From JAUIKM01 sp964445695 (lineage in GTDB: Bacteria; Bacteroidota; Ignavibacteria; Kapaibacteriales; UBA7675), in contig CAYULF010000030.1 in assembly GCA_964445695.1 (NCBI GenBank), positions 1-64,000 of the forward strand: DNA of 64,000 nucleotides. Direction: 5' to 3'. Within the stretch, counting starts at the first letter, position 1; each line of letters starts with the position of its first letter. Positions 16,840 through 27,517 of this stretch are shown one piece after another. The notes beneath the pieces are model-generated. The model saw only the letters and a list, made by a program, of their open reading frames with translations, had not been told where the DNA came from and searched no databases. The translations under genes were made by a program, and so were the position numbers.

Positions 16840-17650
16840 ATTGCGAGCGGCGCAATCGTGTTCTGAGTTGGTCTCTGCGCACGCGTTCAAGCTCCGCAAA
16901 GTCAGTGTGATTGCCAATTGCGCTTCCGGTTGCAGGACGTAAGGTACCGCAAGGCGGTTCGGGAGGTCACTTTGCACATTGTGTAAGAAACGTCGGCCTT
17001 TACTCTACCTTGGCGGCGGCATGCTGCTGACCGGGTGGTTGGGACTGGTGAACGGGGCGAATTGAGGGTTGAACGGGAGGACTGAAAATTTTGGCCGCAG
17101 TTTTTGGTGATCAAGGGGCCCGCCTGCCCCTTCGCCCGCCCCGCCGCCACCGCGAGTTCCAATTAAATTCAGACGCACTCCTCCCACCCTGCATCAGTGC
17201 AGATTTTTTTCGAGGCAAACGTCAGTCGGATTTGTCAAGGCGCGTTGCATGCGGCGCTCCGTGACAAGTGCCAGTCTACCTCGAAGCCACAACATATCCT
17301 CGCATAAAAATCTGAACGGCGGGTAAAACGTGGTTAAACGGGTATGATTCACTGTTGAACGGAACCAATGACAGGCTCTAGCCAGAGTATATTCGCGGCT
17401 CAGACTAACGAGATCTCATAGGAGCCGTCTGTTATCAGGTCAGTTATAGAGCCCACAGAACTGATTCGAGGCTCCGACTCACTGCCTAAATCTGAAAGCC
17501 CAACAACAAACTCCTGAACGAAAGTCCTGAATGCAATCAATTGACTGACAGTCATTTTTCTTTGGCCACATTAACAAACAAGGACAAAAAGCGAGCCGGA
17601 ACGGCGCTGCAATCAGTCAGGTGAAATATCATGTGCCGTTCGGTGCGGCA

Positions 17651-17687
17651 TTAAAAAACAACGGGCATGGAAAACTCCACGCCCGTC
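17651..17687 (-). terminator. Terminator of the giant FG-GAP gene
   Basis: On the minus strand ACGGGC-G-TGGA pairs with TCCA-T-GCCCGT and is followed by TGTTTTTTAAT. It lies just after the stop at 17714. Confidence 0.82.
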
Positions 17688-17713
17688 GCAGTTAAACAAT
17701 TTGACCGCAGAAT

Positions 17714-20700
17714 TCAACGCTTGATCACGACTTCCGTGTTCAAGCGCTGCACGTTGCCGCTACCGTCGTCGAGAGTCAGTTCCAGGTAATACACACCGCT
17801 GGGCAGCTTATGTCCGGCAAGATCAAGTCCCTGCCAGATAAATGCATGCATACCCGCGTTTAAGTCGCCCAGTTGAGCTTTCCACAGTTCATGTCCGGTC
17901 AACGCTGCAATACGAGCAGTGACGCGACTGCGTTTATTGACGTGAAAACTCACCGTGGCTGCACCGGCTGTCGGGTTCGGAGAGACGCGCAATTCAGCCG
18001 CCGAAACGCCTGCGTTAACGTCTTGTTCGTTCGCTCCCTCACGGCGTCCGCTGCTCAGAACCAGGACACTGACGCTGGCCGTCGAACTACCGCCGTTACC
18101 GTCGCTGATAGTATAAGTAAACGTGTCGTTGCCGCTTGAACTGCCCGAGTTGTATTCGAGTTTGGTGGAACTGTTGACAATTGATACGGTTCCAAGTGAG
18201 CCGTTGGTTTTTGAGCTGATCGTCAGGACATCGCCGTCCGGATCAACATCGTTTGTTAACACACTGATCGTCAGCGACGAGTTGGCCGGAACGTTAAGTC
18301 CGGTGTCGTCAAATGCATAAGGATGGTAGTTGCGTCGGAAAGCCGCCACCGAATTCTCGCCGTAACCGGCGCCGTAGATGTAGGATCCGTCGGGAGTAAC
18401 CGCCAATCCGCGCACGTTGTCAATCCCGTCGACTCCATCTACGCCGTCAACCGAGGCGCCGTTAAAACAAAGCGTACCGGAAGCGCTACGCGCAAATCCG
18501 GCTATCGCATCGTCAATCGATCCGCTGACATACAACTCGCGTCCCTGTGAATCCAGAATCACGTCGCGGGCGCCGTTAAGTCCGTCGACACCGCCGCTGC
18601 CGTCGCGAACCAGTTCAACAAAACTGAGTGAACCGTTAGTGCTCTCGCGCGCAAAGGTTACCAGCGCATTGCCGCCGTTGGACACCGCGTAGAGGTTGGC
18701 GCCATCGGGACTCAAGGCCAGACCGGCGACGTTCTCCAGTCCGTCGACGCCGTCGACACCGTCGCGCACGCGCTCCAGATATGTTAAACTGCCGTTGGTC
18801 GATGAGCGTTCGAAGATGGCAATTTCATCTTCGCCGAAACCGGCCGCATAAACATGCGCGTCGTCGGGACTCACCTGTACGTCCAGAATTTCACGCAGGC
18901 CGTCGACGCCGTCAACACCGTCCTTAAACGACTCCAAAAATGTCAGTGTGCCGCTGGTTGTACTGCGCTCGAACACCACGAGACCATTATTGCTCTGGCC
19001 GGCGACGTACAGATTCTCCTGGTCGTCGCTGAGTGCGAGGCTGCGCGGTCCTTTCATGCGATTAATTGTTCCGCCGGCGTCCGATGTGCCGTTGCGTTTG
19101 TTTTCAACATAACTCAGGTCGCCCGTGGCTGCATTGCGATCAAAAACCACAACGGCGTTGTCGCCATACGAAAGCACGTACAGGTTTTCACCGTCGGGGC
19201 TGATGAGCAATGACTCGGGATAACGCATGCGATTGACGCCGTTGCGACCGTTGCGGACGCGTTTAACATACTCGATTGTGCCGGTAGTGGCATCGATGTT
19301 AAACAATGCAATACTGTGATCATTGCGGCCGGACGCATACAAATGCTTGCCGTCGGGACTGACCGCCACATCGACGGCGCGATTTAAACCGCGCACGCCG
19401 CCGACGCGATCTTTTTCACGCTCCAGCCAGACAAGGTTGTGTGTATATTTTGTGCCGAGCCCGACCGCCGTTGTGATCGCACCGGTCACACTACAGCCGT
19501 CACCGTTTTCCACGGTGTAGGTCATGCTGTCAAAACCAACAAAACCGCTGTCCGGCGTATAGACAACTGTATTACCGCTGGTAACAGCGCTTCCGTTGTC
19601 AGGCGATGAAACACTTAACAGACTCAGGCCGCTCGCGTCATTAAATAGAACTGCAATCGTGACAGGTTCGTTGACGGCGGTAAATGCCAGGTCATCGATC
19701 GTCGGAATACCGACGGGGTTTACCGTAAACGCCGTAGCGGTCGTGCAGCCGGACGTATAGGTTCGCAGCAGCGTCAGAGTGCCGCTGGCGCCGTCATCCC
19801 AGTTGACTACAACCTGACTGCCGCTGGAGCTGCCGACAATCTCACCGTTGGTTACACTCCATGCGTGTGCAGCATTCGCATCCGCCGGGCTAACGTTGTA
19901 CGTTTCGTCAATGCCGTTAAAGTTGCAGATATTGCCGACGATAGAAATCAGCGGATGCACGGTCAACGTTGTTGTTGTTGTCCGATTTTCGCGTCCGGTC
20001 ACCGTCAGCGTTAGCGTACCGGCAGTGGAGACATAACCCGACGGAATGACCGTCTGGAATTGGTTGGTCGTTGCGCCCGACAGCAGCGAAAGTGACAGAG
20101 TCGTACCTGAGTCGCTGCCGTCGCTGTTTAATATCGTAATTGTTGCTTGTGTCTCGACAAAATTTTCACCGCTCACGGTCACCGAGAGATTTGCCGTCGT
20201 TTCGATGACACAATTCGGCGAAAGCTCGGTCACGATCGGCGCATCGACATTTTCCCAGGCGCGTTTAAGTGCGGCCGAACTCTCGGCAATGTCCAGATCG
20301 TTATCGTTATCGAAGTCGGCAATACTGAGGTTGACAGCGTCTCCCGCGGAGAGCTGCTCTCGATCAAAGTTAAATCCACCCAGGTTGCGACAAAATTCAG
20401 TCGGCTCGTCGTCGTAGACCGTAACAATGTCCAGATCGCCGTCGCCATCCATATCGCCGAGTTCAACAATTGCTTCGGAACTGTTCGCGGCCGGCAGGGA
20501 CTGCGTCGTGAAGATGGCGTTGCCCTGGTTGTTCAGAAGCGTGTGCGTCCCGTTGGTGTTTGCGACAACAGCATCCAGATCGCCGTCACCGTCAAGATCG
20601 CCCAGAGCCGCGCTGTAACTCACGCCGGATCCGGCGGCCGACCCGGTTGCAAACGTGCCGTCGCCATTATTTAACAGAACGCGGTTATTGTCATTGTAAC

Positions 20701-23700
20701 CGACAACAAGGAGATCGAGATCGCCGTCGGAATCAAGGTCGCCAAGGACCGCCTCCTGCGACTGTACGGGAGTATTGTACGAACTACCGCTGAATCCACC
20801 CGCGCCGTCATTAAACAGAACGCCGTAGCGGTCATAGCCGGCCAGTACGGCATCCAGATCGCCATCGGCGTCTATATCGCCCAGCTCTGTGCTCGTCAGT
20901 GACGCGATGCTTGCGACAGTGTTGAGCGAGAAGTTGCCGGCGCCGTCGTTAAACAGAACCGCCTGCTCCGAAGCGCCGTTGCTGAAGACGTCCAGATCGC
21001 CGTCGCCGTCAAGATCGCCAAGTTTAATCCAGATGACGCCGGAAGAAAAGTCCGTTGAAGCGTGTGTAAATCCGATGTCGCCGCCGGCATTGTTGGACAG
21101 TACCTCCAGGCGTGAACCGCTCAGGGCATAGACAAGGTCGACAAATCCATCGCCGTCGACATCGCCGGCGTCTTGATCCAGAATGCCCACATTTGCGCCG
21201 GTCACTGACACCGACTCAAAGATTGCGACGCCGCGCGGCACTTTGGCACGAAATTCCTGCACACGTGAATTGGCGATTGTCTCGCCGCTAAATGCTTCCG
21301 GTTTGGACACCGTCACCGCGATCTTTTCACCTGCTTTGAAGTCTGCGGCCGGATTGAGCGTAGCGTTTGTGCTCGTCGCAAAATCGATAGTCGCCGACGG
21401 CGCAATGTTGCCTGTCTGCGAGCCGAACACACTGATGCCCGCCGTATTGGTATTTGCCGAACCGCTCAATGTAGTTGGATTGATCGCCGTATTAAACACC
21501 AGGTCTATGTCGGCGTCCTTGTCGACATTGTTACCGTGTGCTTCCGGCGTCACCGACAGAAGTTGCACAGGCGCACCGTTGAGCCACAGCTGTGCCGGAG
21601 CGCCGCCGCCTTCATCGTTAACCACCAGCGCATCAAGGTCGCCGTCTCCGTCAAGATCGCCCAGCGAAGCCGCGCTGCTCTCGCCCACGCCGACAACGAA
21701 GGAGACAAAACTGCCGTCGCCGTTGTTAAGCCAGATCATTTCCTCGTTGTGCGTCGTCGTACCGGGCAGAGCGGCCGGCAGACGCCCGTCACCGCCGCCG
21801 CCTTCGGAGGCTTCACTTAACTCGCCGTTGGCGGCAAAGAATGCATCCAGATCGCCATCGCCGTCAAGATCGCCCAGTTGAACGTCCTGCGAAACCCAGG
21901 AGGCAAAGGATGAACTGGTCAACACACCTGTGCCGTCGTTAAACCAGATTTCCTGTGCATCGTCATATGCGGACATGACAACGTCCAGATCGCCGTCGCC
22001 GTCGAGATCGCCGACGTCGACGGCAGTGCGTTGAATGCGGGTAATGCCGAAGCTGCTGACGGCAAATGAACCGTCGCCGTTGTTCAGCATCAATTCACTG
22101 GAGGAATAGTATCCGGCGACAACTGCGTCGAGATCGCCGTCGCCGTCAAGATCGCCCAGCGCCACGTCGCGGCCGCGCGAGCTGCCGATCGTGAATACAT
22201 CAAAAGTCGCATCGCCGTTGTTTAACATAACGGCCTGCGCCTGTCCGCCTTCGTTGGCGATGATTGCATCCAGATCGCCGTCACCGTCCAGGTCGCCCAG
22301 ATCGAGACCGCGGCTATTGCCGTTGGAGTTGCCCGCTGTTGATGTGCTGAAGCTGCCGTCGCCGTTGTTTAACCAGATTTCCTCGGCGTAACCGGCGCGT
22401 GAAACCATGGCGTCGAGATCGCCGTCGTTGTCCAGATCGCCCATGGCGACACCCGTCCCGCGGCCGTCACCCTGACTACTTGTAGCGAAGCTGCCGTCGC
22501 CGTTGTTTAACCACAGACGTTGACCGCCGAAGGCGCCGTGCGCAACGATAGCATCAAGGTCGCCGTCGCCGTCGACATCGCCCAGGTCAAGACCGGAGTA
22601 AAAGCCGAAATCGAGGTGCGATGTGTCGAAGGTCGCGTTGCCGTTCGTGACTTTGGCGCGAAAGCTGTAGACTGTTGCCGTAGACGCCGCAACGCCCGCC
22701 AGACTCTGCGCTCCGGTCACCGTGACGGAGATAAGCTCACCCGGCAGGAAGTCGGCATCCGGGTTAAACACACGCGGGTTTGTGCTGCTCAGAACACCGC
22801 GCGTTGAGAGGTAACCGCTGAAGCTTCCGAAAATGTTAATATTCGTTGAGCTCAGACTGGACACGTTCATACTGGTGCTGAACGAAATTTCAATGTCGCT
22901 GTCGACAGGCGCGGCATTGGCATTGGTTGCCGGAGAGAGCGTTGTGACGTGCGGATAGAACACCGGCGGCGGAGGGGGAGGCAGCGGTTGGTTCAGGTAG
23001 ACCGCGGCAGTAGCGCCATTCGCCGATATGAAATCCAGATCGTCGTCGTCGTCCAGATCGCCCATAGCCAGTCGGTTCGATGCGGAACCGCTGAAGCTGG
23101 AGCTGACGAAGGTGGCGTCGCCATTGTTAAAAAAGACGTGATGTCCGCCGCTATCCTTACCGAAGATCATATCCAGATCGCCGTCGCCGTCAAGGTCGCC
23201 AAGCGCAACGCTGGAGCTGGAAGAGCTATCACCGAATTCTTCGACTTCGCCGTTGAGCGACCCCGATCCGTTGTTTAAACGCAGCCTGTCCGTATCGCCG
23301 GAAATCGCCCAGACGGCGTCGAGCCAGCCGTCATTGTTCAAATCTCCAAGCGCTACGCCGGCGGCGGTAAATCCGGTTGTGACGCTCTGCGTAAACGATC
23401 CGTCGCCGTTGTTCAGGAATGTGACCGTACCCCTGGAGTTATCCGCGGCGGTGACGGCATCCAGATCGCCGTCGTTGTCCAGATCGCCGATGGCAACGTC
23501 AACCTGGTCTCTGGTGCCGTTAACGCCGGAACCGAGCGGAGACGAGACAAACGACCCGTTGCCGTCGTTTATCCAGCGCCGGTCATTGGGACCATCGGTA
23601 ACGACAATCGCATCCAAATCGCCGTCGCCGTCAAGGTCGCCCAAATCGACCGCAAAGCCGTCGTCCGTACCGAAGGTTGAGGAGTTGAATGTCCCATTGC

Positions 23701-26700
23701 CGTTGTTTAACCATATCCCATTCTGTCGCACCGGGCCGTTCATGATCACGGCATCCAATGTGCCGTCGCCGTCAAGGTCGCCCATAGCAACGTCGAGATT
23801 CAGCCCCGAAGGCCCAAAGCCGGTCGAAGCAAACGTACCGTCGCCGTTGTTTAAGTGAATGCGCGGCTGATTGGTATAACGCGCCACGATCGCATCCAGA
23901 TCGCCGTCGCCGTCAAGGTCGCCGATAGCGACGGAGCGCGAGCTGCCGCCCCCGCCAATGCTTGTGGATGTAAACGTTCCGCTGCCTGTCGTCGTCTCCG
24001 CTGTAAAACTGAAGACGACGGGCCGTTCAATTTTCAGACCGTTGGCCACGGCGGCATTGGTAACAGTCACCATCACGAGTTCGCCGGCGTGATAGTCGAC
24101 CGCAGGATTGATGATGGCGCGCATGTTGCCGTTGGTTACCGTGACGGCGGCATTGCTGGACATGTATCCCGTCTGCATACCGTGCACGATAAAGTTTGCA
24201 TCTGCAATGTTAACAGAAGTAGTCAGAGTGGTGGACTCCATCTGCGCGTTGAAGTTGATCTGGATGTCGGCGTCCTGTAAAACGGAGTTTGCATTGGTCG
24301 ATGGCACAACACTGGTTACACGCGGAGTGCCGGAGTTGATCCAGATTTCGCGGTCGTTGGTCACGTAGTTCATGACCGCCACGTCAAGATCGCCGTCGCC
24401 GTCCAGATCGCCGATGGCCAGTCCGCGGCTGTCGCCTGTTCCGAAACTGCGCTCAATGAACGTCGCGTCCCCGTTGTTGGTCCAGATCCTCTGTGGACCG
24501 CCGTTCACCGCCGTGATGGCGTCGAGGTCGCCGTCGCCGTCGATATCACCGAGTTCCACGTCGTGATCCACCGAATTCCCGAGCGAGCCAAGGGAGAAAC
24601 TTGCATCGCCGTTGTTTTTCCAAACATCATTGCCGGTATTGGATCGCGCGATAATTGCATCCAGATCGCCGTCGCCGTCAAGATCGCCCAATGCCACGGC
24701 CTGGCCGTCGCCCGCGCCGAAGGAACTTGTGCTGAACTGCCCGCCACCGTTGTTTAACCAGATATTGTCGGCCCCGCCGATGTTCGTGATTACAACGTCG
24801 AGGTCGCAATCGCCGTCCAGGTCGCCGATGGCTACGCCTTTGCTGTCGCCGGCGCCAAGCGTGGTCGAAGTAAACGTGCCGTCGCCGTTGTTAAACCAGA
24901 TATGTTCGGCTTCGTCATAGTAATTGGCAATGACCACATCCAGATCGCCGTCGCCGTCTAGATCGCCCAGGGCGACGTCGCGGCTGCTGCCGCTGCCGAA
25001 GGTTGAACTGTTAAACGTGCCGTCGCCGTTGTTTAACCAGACTTCCTGCGGATATCCAAAATAGGCGCTGATGACGGCATCCAGATCGCCGTCGCCGTCG
25101 AGGTCGCCCAAAGCGACATCCGAACTGAACTTGGTCCCCAGCGTCGAAGTCGCAAAACTTGCATTACCGTTGTTTAACCAGATTTCCTGCGGCGAATAAT
25201 AATTCGTGACAATGGCGTCCAGATCGCCGTCGCCGTCAATATCGCCGAAAGCGATGTTCGTACTCTCGCCCGTGCCGAAGCCGCTGCTGCTGAAAACGCC
25301 GGTTCCGCCGTCTGCGCCAATCATAAAACTGTAGACCAGCGCTTTGTCGAGCTCCTTTGGATCGCGACCGTCGAACTTGGCTGCACCCGTGACGGTGACG
25401 GTGACAAGTTCGCCGGGCTTGAAGTCAACCGCCGGAGTAATAACCGCTATTTCGTCGTCATCCTCAAATGTCAACGTCGCGGTTGTGCCCAGGTGACCGG
25501 TCTGTGAACCGTAAACAATGATGTTCGCCTGCGTCGGCACCGCGTTGATCGTAAGCGTGCTCGTTTGCATCGTCTGCAGGAAGCCGATGCGAACCTCCGT
25601 GTTGAACTCATTGTCAAGCGAGTTTTTATCCGGACTCAGATCCGTTACCGTCGCGGGAGGATCGTTGAGCCACAGATTCGGCGAACTGCTAGAATTGATG
25701 ATCAGGACATCGAGATCGCCGTCACCGTCAAAATCGGCACAGGCGGAAATTCGCCCCAGACCGTTCTCTGAACCTGCATCCTGGCCAATTGCGTCGGCGA
25801 CAAAATTCATGCTGCCGTTGTTGCGGAATACCAGATCCGTGCTGGTGTTGCCTGCCGACGCCATATCGAGATCGCCGTCGCCGTCAAGATCGCCCAGCGA
25901 CATTTCGATGATGTCAAAAGCCGGCAGAGACTGGGAAGCAAAAGTCGCGTCGCCGTTGTTTTTGAAAATCACCGGTGTACCGGTGGTCAAAATAAAGTCC
26001 AGGTCGTCATCACCATCGAGGTCGGCTATCTCAAACTTTTGATAGTTGACGTCCGATGCAAAAGTCTGCGGGGTCAGAGTCCCGGTGCCGTCGTTCAGCC
26101 AGATGTCCTGTCGATACGAGCTGAAAGCTGCAAATTTGGTGACGATAACGTCGAGGTCGCCGTCGTTGTCCAGGTCGCCGATGCCGGCATCCCAGGAATA
26201 CAACGTTGCAAACGTACCGAGCGACGACGTTGCGGTGCCGAAGGTCTGAATGGAAAAGGTCGCGTCGCCGTTGTTGAACCAGACTTCATCCAGCTGACGA
26301 CTGGTCGTATGCACGATGTCCAGGTCGCCGTCGCCGTCCATGTCGCCGATGTCCACAGCGGTCGAACGGCCCGAACCAAAAATGCCGTTCGTAAAAGTAC
26401 CGTCGCCGTTGTTCAGCCAGACTTCGTTGACCTGATTGTAGTTGACGACCACCACGTCCAGATCGCCGTCGCCGTCCAGATCGCCGCTGACGACGTCGCG
26501 ACTATTATTGCTGCTGCCGAAAGTCGTCTCGCTTAACGTGCCGTCGCCATTGTTCAACCAGATCAAAGAGGATGCGCTCTCGCGAACGACTATCACGTCG
26601 GGGCTGCCGTCGCCGTCAAAATCGCCGACCGTCGCCGCGTTGCCGCCACCCGTCCCGCTCAGTGCGCGCTGCGCGAATATGCCGGAACCGTATTCTACTG

Positions 26701-27247
26701 CAGTAATGAATTGAAACACATGCGGTGTGCCAAGCGCATTGCCACTGGTTGACTCGACGCCGGTCGTGATCGAAACGGAAATTTTTTCACCGGGCTTGAA
26801 ATTGTTGTCCGGGTTAAATACTGCAGTGGTCACCCCGCTGTACACGCCGTCGTCGCTCAGAAAACCCGTTTGCGAGCCAAAGATCCGGATGGTACCGGAG
26901 GAAAAAGTATCCGAGTCCATCGCAGTGTCAAAAGTCGCCGTGACGTTCGCCGTGGTGGCAGCATTGACGTCGTTCGCGGTCGGCGACGCGCTGAGCAGGG
27001 ACGGAGTCTGGGCTTGCAGGTTTCCAGCCGCAAGACCGCCAAAAGCAATCGCGGCAAGTCTGAGCGCCAGCCGGGGATTGGCAAGCGGATTCAGTATCCG
27101 GATCAGCTTTTCCAGGCGGCGACGCAAAAAAGCTGTCTTACGACGCGCGGAACTGTCGGTGGAAGTGGAAAAACGGTGCAGGCGACGGGCGTCCTTGCGC
27201 AAGCGGCGCAGCACGTCGAAACGGGAAATCAAACGACGAGATTTCAT
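17714..27247 (-). CDS. Giant modular surface protein: Big_5 and FG-GAP/VCBS repeats, propeller, T9SS tail
   Basis: A 3,177-residue exported protein. It starts with an unusually long, Arg-rich N-region (MKSRRLISRFDVLRRLRKD) of about 60 residues before a normal hydrophobic core and cleavage near GNLQAQ. Five supermodules follow, each a Big_5 Ig-like domain plus a block of calcium-type FG-GAP/VCBS repeats (LGDLDGDGDLD, LNNGDGTF); the Big_5 starts map near 27010, 25655, 24330, 22955 and 21570. Next come an IPT/TIG-like domain (near 20245), Ig-like domains with CNFNGIDETYNV (near 19930), a YVTN/lactonase-type propeller (about 19440-18320, with RDGVDGVDGL linkers), a cadherin-like Big_9 domain, and a type IX sorting domain (RVSPNPTAGAATVSFHV to EVVIKR). 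An adhesin or surface-layer role is likely but unproven. The Met at 27247 is chosen over an upstream Met because the longer frame overlaps regulatory sequence and has no signal-like character. Confidence 0.88.
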   Translation of the reverse strand: MKSRRLISRFDVLRRLRKDARRLHRFSTSTDSSARRKTAFLRRRLEKLIRILNPLANPRLALRLAAIAFGGLAAGNLQAQTPSLLSASPTANDVNAATTANVTATFDTAMDSDTFSSGTIRIFGSQTGFLSDDGVYSGVTTAVFNPDNNFKPGEKISVSITTGVESTSGNALGTPHVFQFITAVEYGSGIFAQRALSGTGGGNAATVGDFDGDGSPDVIVVRESASSLIWLNNGDGTLSETTFGSSNNSRDVVSGDLDGDGDLDVVVVNYNQVNEVWLNNGDGTFTNGIFGSGRSTAVDIGDMDGDGDLDIVHTTSRQLDEVWFNNGDATFSIQTFGTATSSLGTFATLYSWDAGIGDLDNDGDLDVIVTKFAAFSSYRQDIWLNDGTGTLTPQTFASDVNYQKFEIADLDGDDDLDFILTTGTPVIFKNNGDATFASQSLPAFDIIEMSLGDLDGDGDLDMASAGNTSTDLVFRNNGSMNFVADAIGQDAGSENGLGRISACADFDGDGDLDVLIINSSSSPNLWLNDPPATVTDLSPDKNSLDNEFNTEVRIGFLQTMQTSTLTINAVPTQANIIVYGSQTGHLGTTATLTFEDDDEIAVITPAVDFKPGELVTVTVTGAAKFDGRDPKELDKALVYSFMIGADGGTGVFSSSGFGTGESTNIAFGDIDGDGDLDAIVTNYYSPQEIWLNNGNASFATSTLGTKFSSDVALGDLDGDGDLDAVISAYFGYPQEVWLNNGDGTFNSSTFGSGSSRDVALGDLDGDGDLDVVIANYYDEAEHIWFNNGDGTFTSTTLGAGDSKGVAIGDLDGDCDLDVVITNIGGADNIWLNNGGGQFSTSSFGAGDGQAVALGDLDGDGDLDAIIARSNTGNDVWKNNGDASFSLGSLGNSVDHDVELGDIDGDGDLDAITAVNGGPQRIWTNNGDATFIERSFGTGDSRGLAIGDLDGDGDLDVAVMNYVTNDREIWINSGTPRVTSVVPSTNANSVLQDADIQINFNAQMESTTLTTSVNIADANFIVHGMQTGYMSSNAAVTVTNGNMRAIINPAVDYHAGELVMVTVTNAAVANGLKIERPVVFSFTAETTTGSGTFTSTSIGGGGSSRSVAIGDLDGDGDLDAIVARYTNQPRIHLNNGDGTFASTGFGPSGLNLDVAMGDLDGDGTLDAVIMNGPVRQNGIWLNNGNGTFNSSTFGTDDGFAVDLGDLDGDGDLDAIVVTDGPNDRRWINDGNGSFVSSPLGSGVNGTRDQVDVAIGDLDNDGDLDAVTAADNSRGTVTFLNNGDGSFTQSVTTGFTAAGVALGDLNNDGWLDAVWAISGDTDRLRLNNGSGSLNGEVEEFGDSSSSSSVALGDLDGDGDLDMIFGKDSGGHHVFFNNGDATFVSSSFSGSASNRLAMGDLDDDDDLDFISANGATAAVYLNQPLPPPPPPVFYPHVTTLSPATNANAAPVDSDIEISFSTSMNVSSLSSTNINIFGSFSGYLSTRGVLSSTNPRVFNPDADFLPGELISVTVTGAQSLAGVAASTATVYSFRAKVTNGNATFDTSHLDFGFYSGLDLGDVDGDGDLDAIVAHGAFGGQRLWLNNGDGSFATSSQGDGRGTGVAMGDLDNDGDLDAMVSRAGYAEEIWLNNGDGSFSTSTAGNSNGNSRGLDLGDLDGDGDLDAIIANEGGQAQAVMLNNGDATFDVFTIGSSRGRDVALGDLDGDGDLDAVVAGYYSSSELMLNNGDGSFAVSSFGITRIQRTAVDVGDLDGDGDLDVVMSAYDDAQEIWFNDGTGVLTSSSFASWVSQDVQLGDLDGDGDLDAFFAANGELSEASEGGGGDGRLPAALPGTTTHNEEMIWLNNGDGSFVSFVVGVGESSAASLGDLDGDGDLDALVVNDEGGGAPAQLWLNGAPVQLLSVTPEAHGNNVDKDADIDLVFNTAINPTTLSGSANTNTAGISVFGSQTGNIAPSATIDFATSTNATLNPAADFKAGEKIAVTVSKPEAFSGETIANSRVQEFRAKVPRGVAIFESVSVTGANVGILDQDAGDVDGDGFVDLVYALSGSRLEVLSNNAGGDIGFTHASTDFSSGVIWIKLGDLDGDGDLDVFSNGASEQAVLFNDGAGNFSLNTVASIASLTSTELGDIDADGDLDAVLAGYDRYGVLFNDGAGGFSGSSYNTPVQSQEAVLGDLDSDGDLDLLVVGYNDNNRVLLNNGDGTFATGSAAGSGVSYSAALGDLDGDGDLDAVVANTNGTHTLLNNQGNAIFTTQSLPAANSSEAIVELGDMDGDGDLDIVTVYDDEPTEFCRNLGGFNFDREQLSAGDAVNLSIADFDNDNDLDIAESSAALKRAWENVDAPIVTELSPNCVIETTANLSVTVSGENFVETQATITILNSDGSDSGTTLSLSLLSGATTNQFQTVIPSGYVSTAGTLTLTVTGRENRTTTTTLTVHPLISIVGNICNFNGIDETYNVSPADANAAHAWSVTNGEIVGSSSGSQVVVNWDDGASGTLTLLRTYTSGCTTATAFTVNPVGIPTIDDLAFTAVNEPVTIAVLFNDASGLSLLSVSSPDNGSAVTSGNTVVYTPDSGFVGFDSMTYTVENGDGCSVTGAITTAVGLGTKYTHNLVWLEREKDRVGGVRGLNRAVDVAVSPDGKHLYASGRNDHSIALFNIDATTGTIEYVKRVRNGRNGVNRMRYPESLLISPDGENLYVLSYGDNAVVVFDRNAATGDLSYVENKRNGTSDAGGTINRMKGPRSLALSDDQENLYVAGQSNNGLVVFERSTTSGTLTFLESFKDGVDGVDGLREILDVQVSPDDAHVYAAGFGEDEIAIFERSSTNGSLTYLERVRDGVDGVDGLENVAGLALSPDGANLYAVSNGGNALVTFARESTNGSLSFVELVRDGSGGVDGLNGARDVILDSQGRELYVSGSIDDAIAGFARSASGTLCFNGASVDGVDGVDGIDNVRGLAVTPDGSYIYGAGYGENSVAAFRRNYHPYAFDDTGLNVPANSSLTISVLTNDVDPDGDVLTISSKTNGSLGTVSIVNSSTKLEYNSGSSSGNDTFTYTISDGNGGSSTASVSVLVLSSGRREGANEQDVNAGVSAAELRVSPNPTAGAATVSFHVNKRSRVTARIAALTGHELWKAQLGDLNAGMHAFIWQGLDLAGHKLPSGVYYLELTLDDGSGNVQRLNTEVVIKR

Positions 27248-27517
27248 ATCCAGAGTATCGGGTAGGTTGGAGTTTGGGCTGGAAATCGCTCCGCTCACGA
27301 CTGATGCACGGAGCGGACTATGCCATGCGATTCCCTTGTTCGTGTGCCACCACGCAGACCAGGGGCGCAAATCAGGGCACGCCGCAGAGACGCCCAATTT
27401 ACGACAGTTCGCACACGCGCTAAAATAAGGAAGCACAACTGAGTAAAAATAATCGCGGTCATTCGGAATTGAGTAACGCAGAATGTCCCCGCCGATGCGC
27501 ACATTGCCCGCAGGCCG

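Larger units (their letters stand above)
16668..17713. other. Gene-free interval between the giant protein and the Rrf2 gene
   Basis: Just over 1 kb. It holds the Rrf2 operator candidate, a degenerate HR1 copy (16793-16839), a GC-rich low-complexity stretch (about 16990-17190) and the terminator of the giant gene. No ORF here has support. Confidence 0.65.

Noticed and set aside
16990..17190. Possible ORFs in a GC-rich low-complexity stretch
   Set aside because: All frames are of biased composition, lack ribosome sites and resemble no protein.
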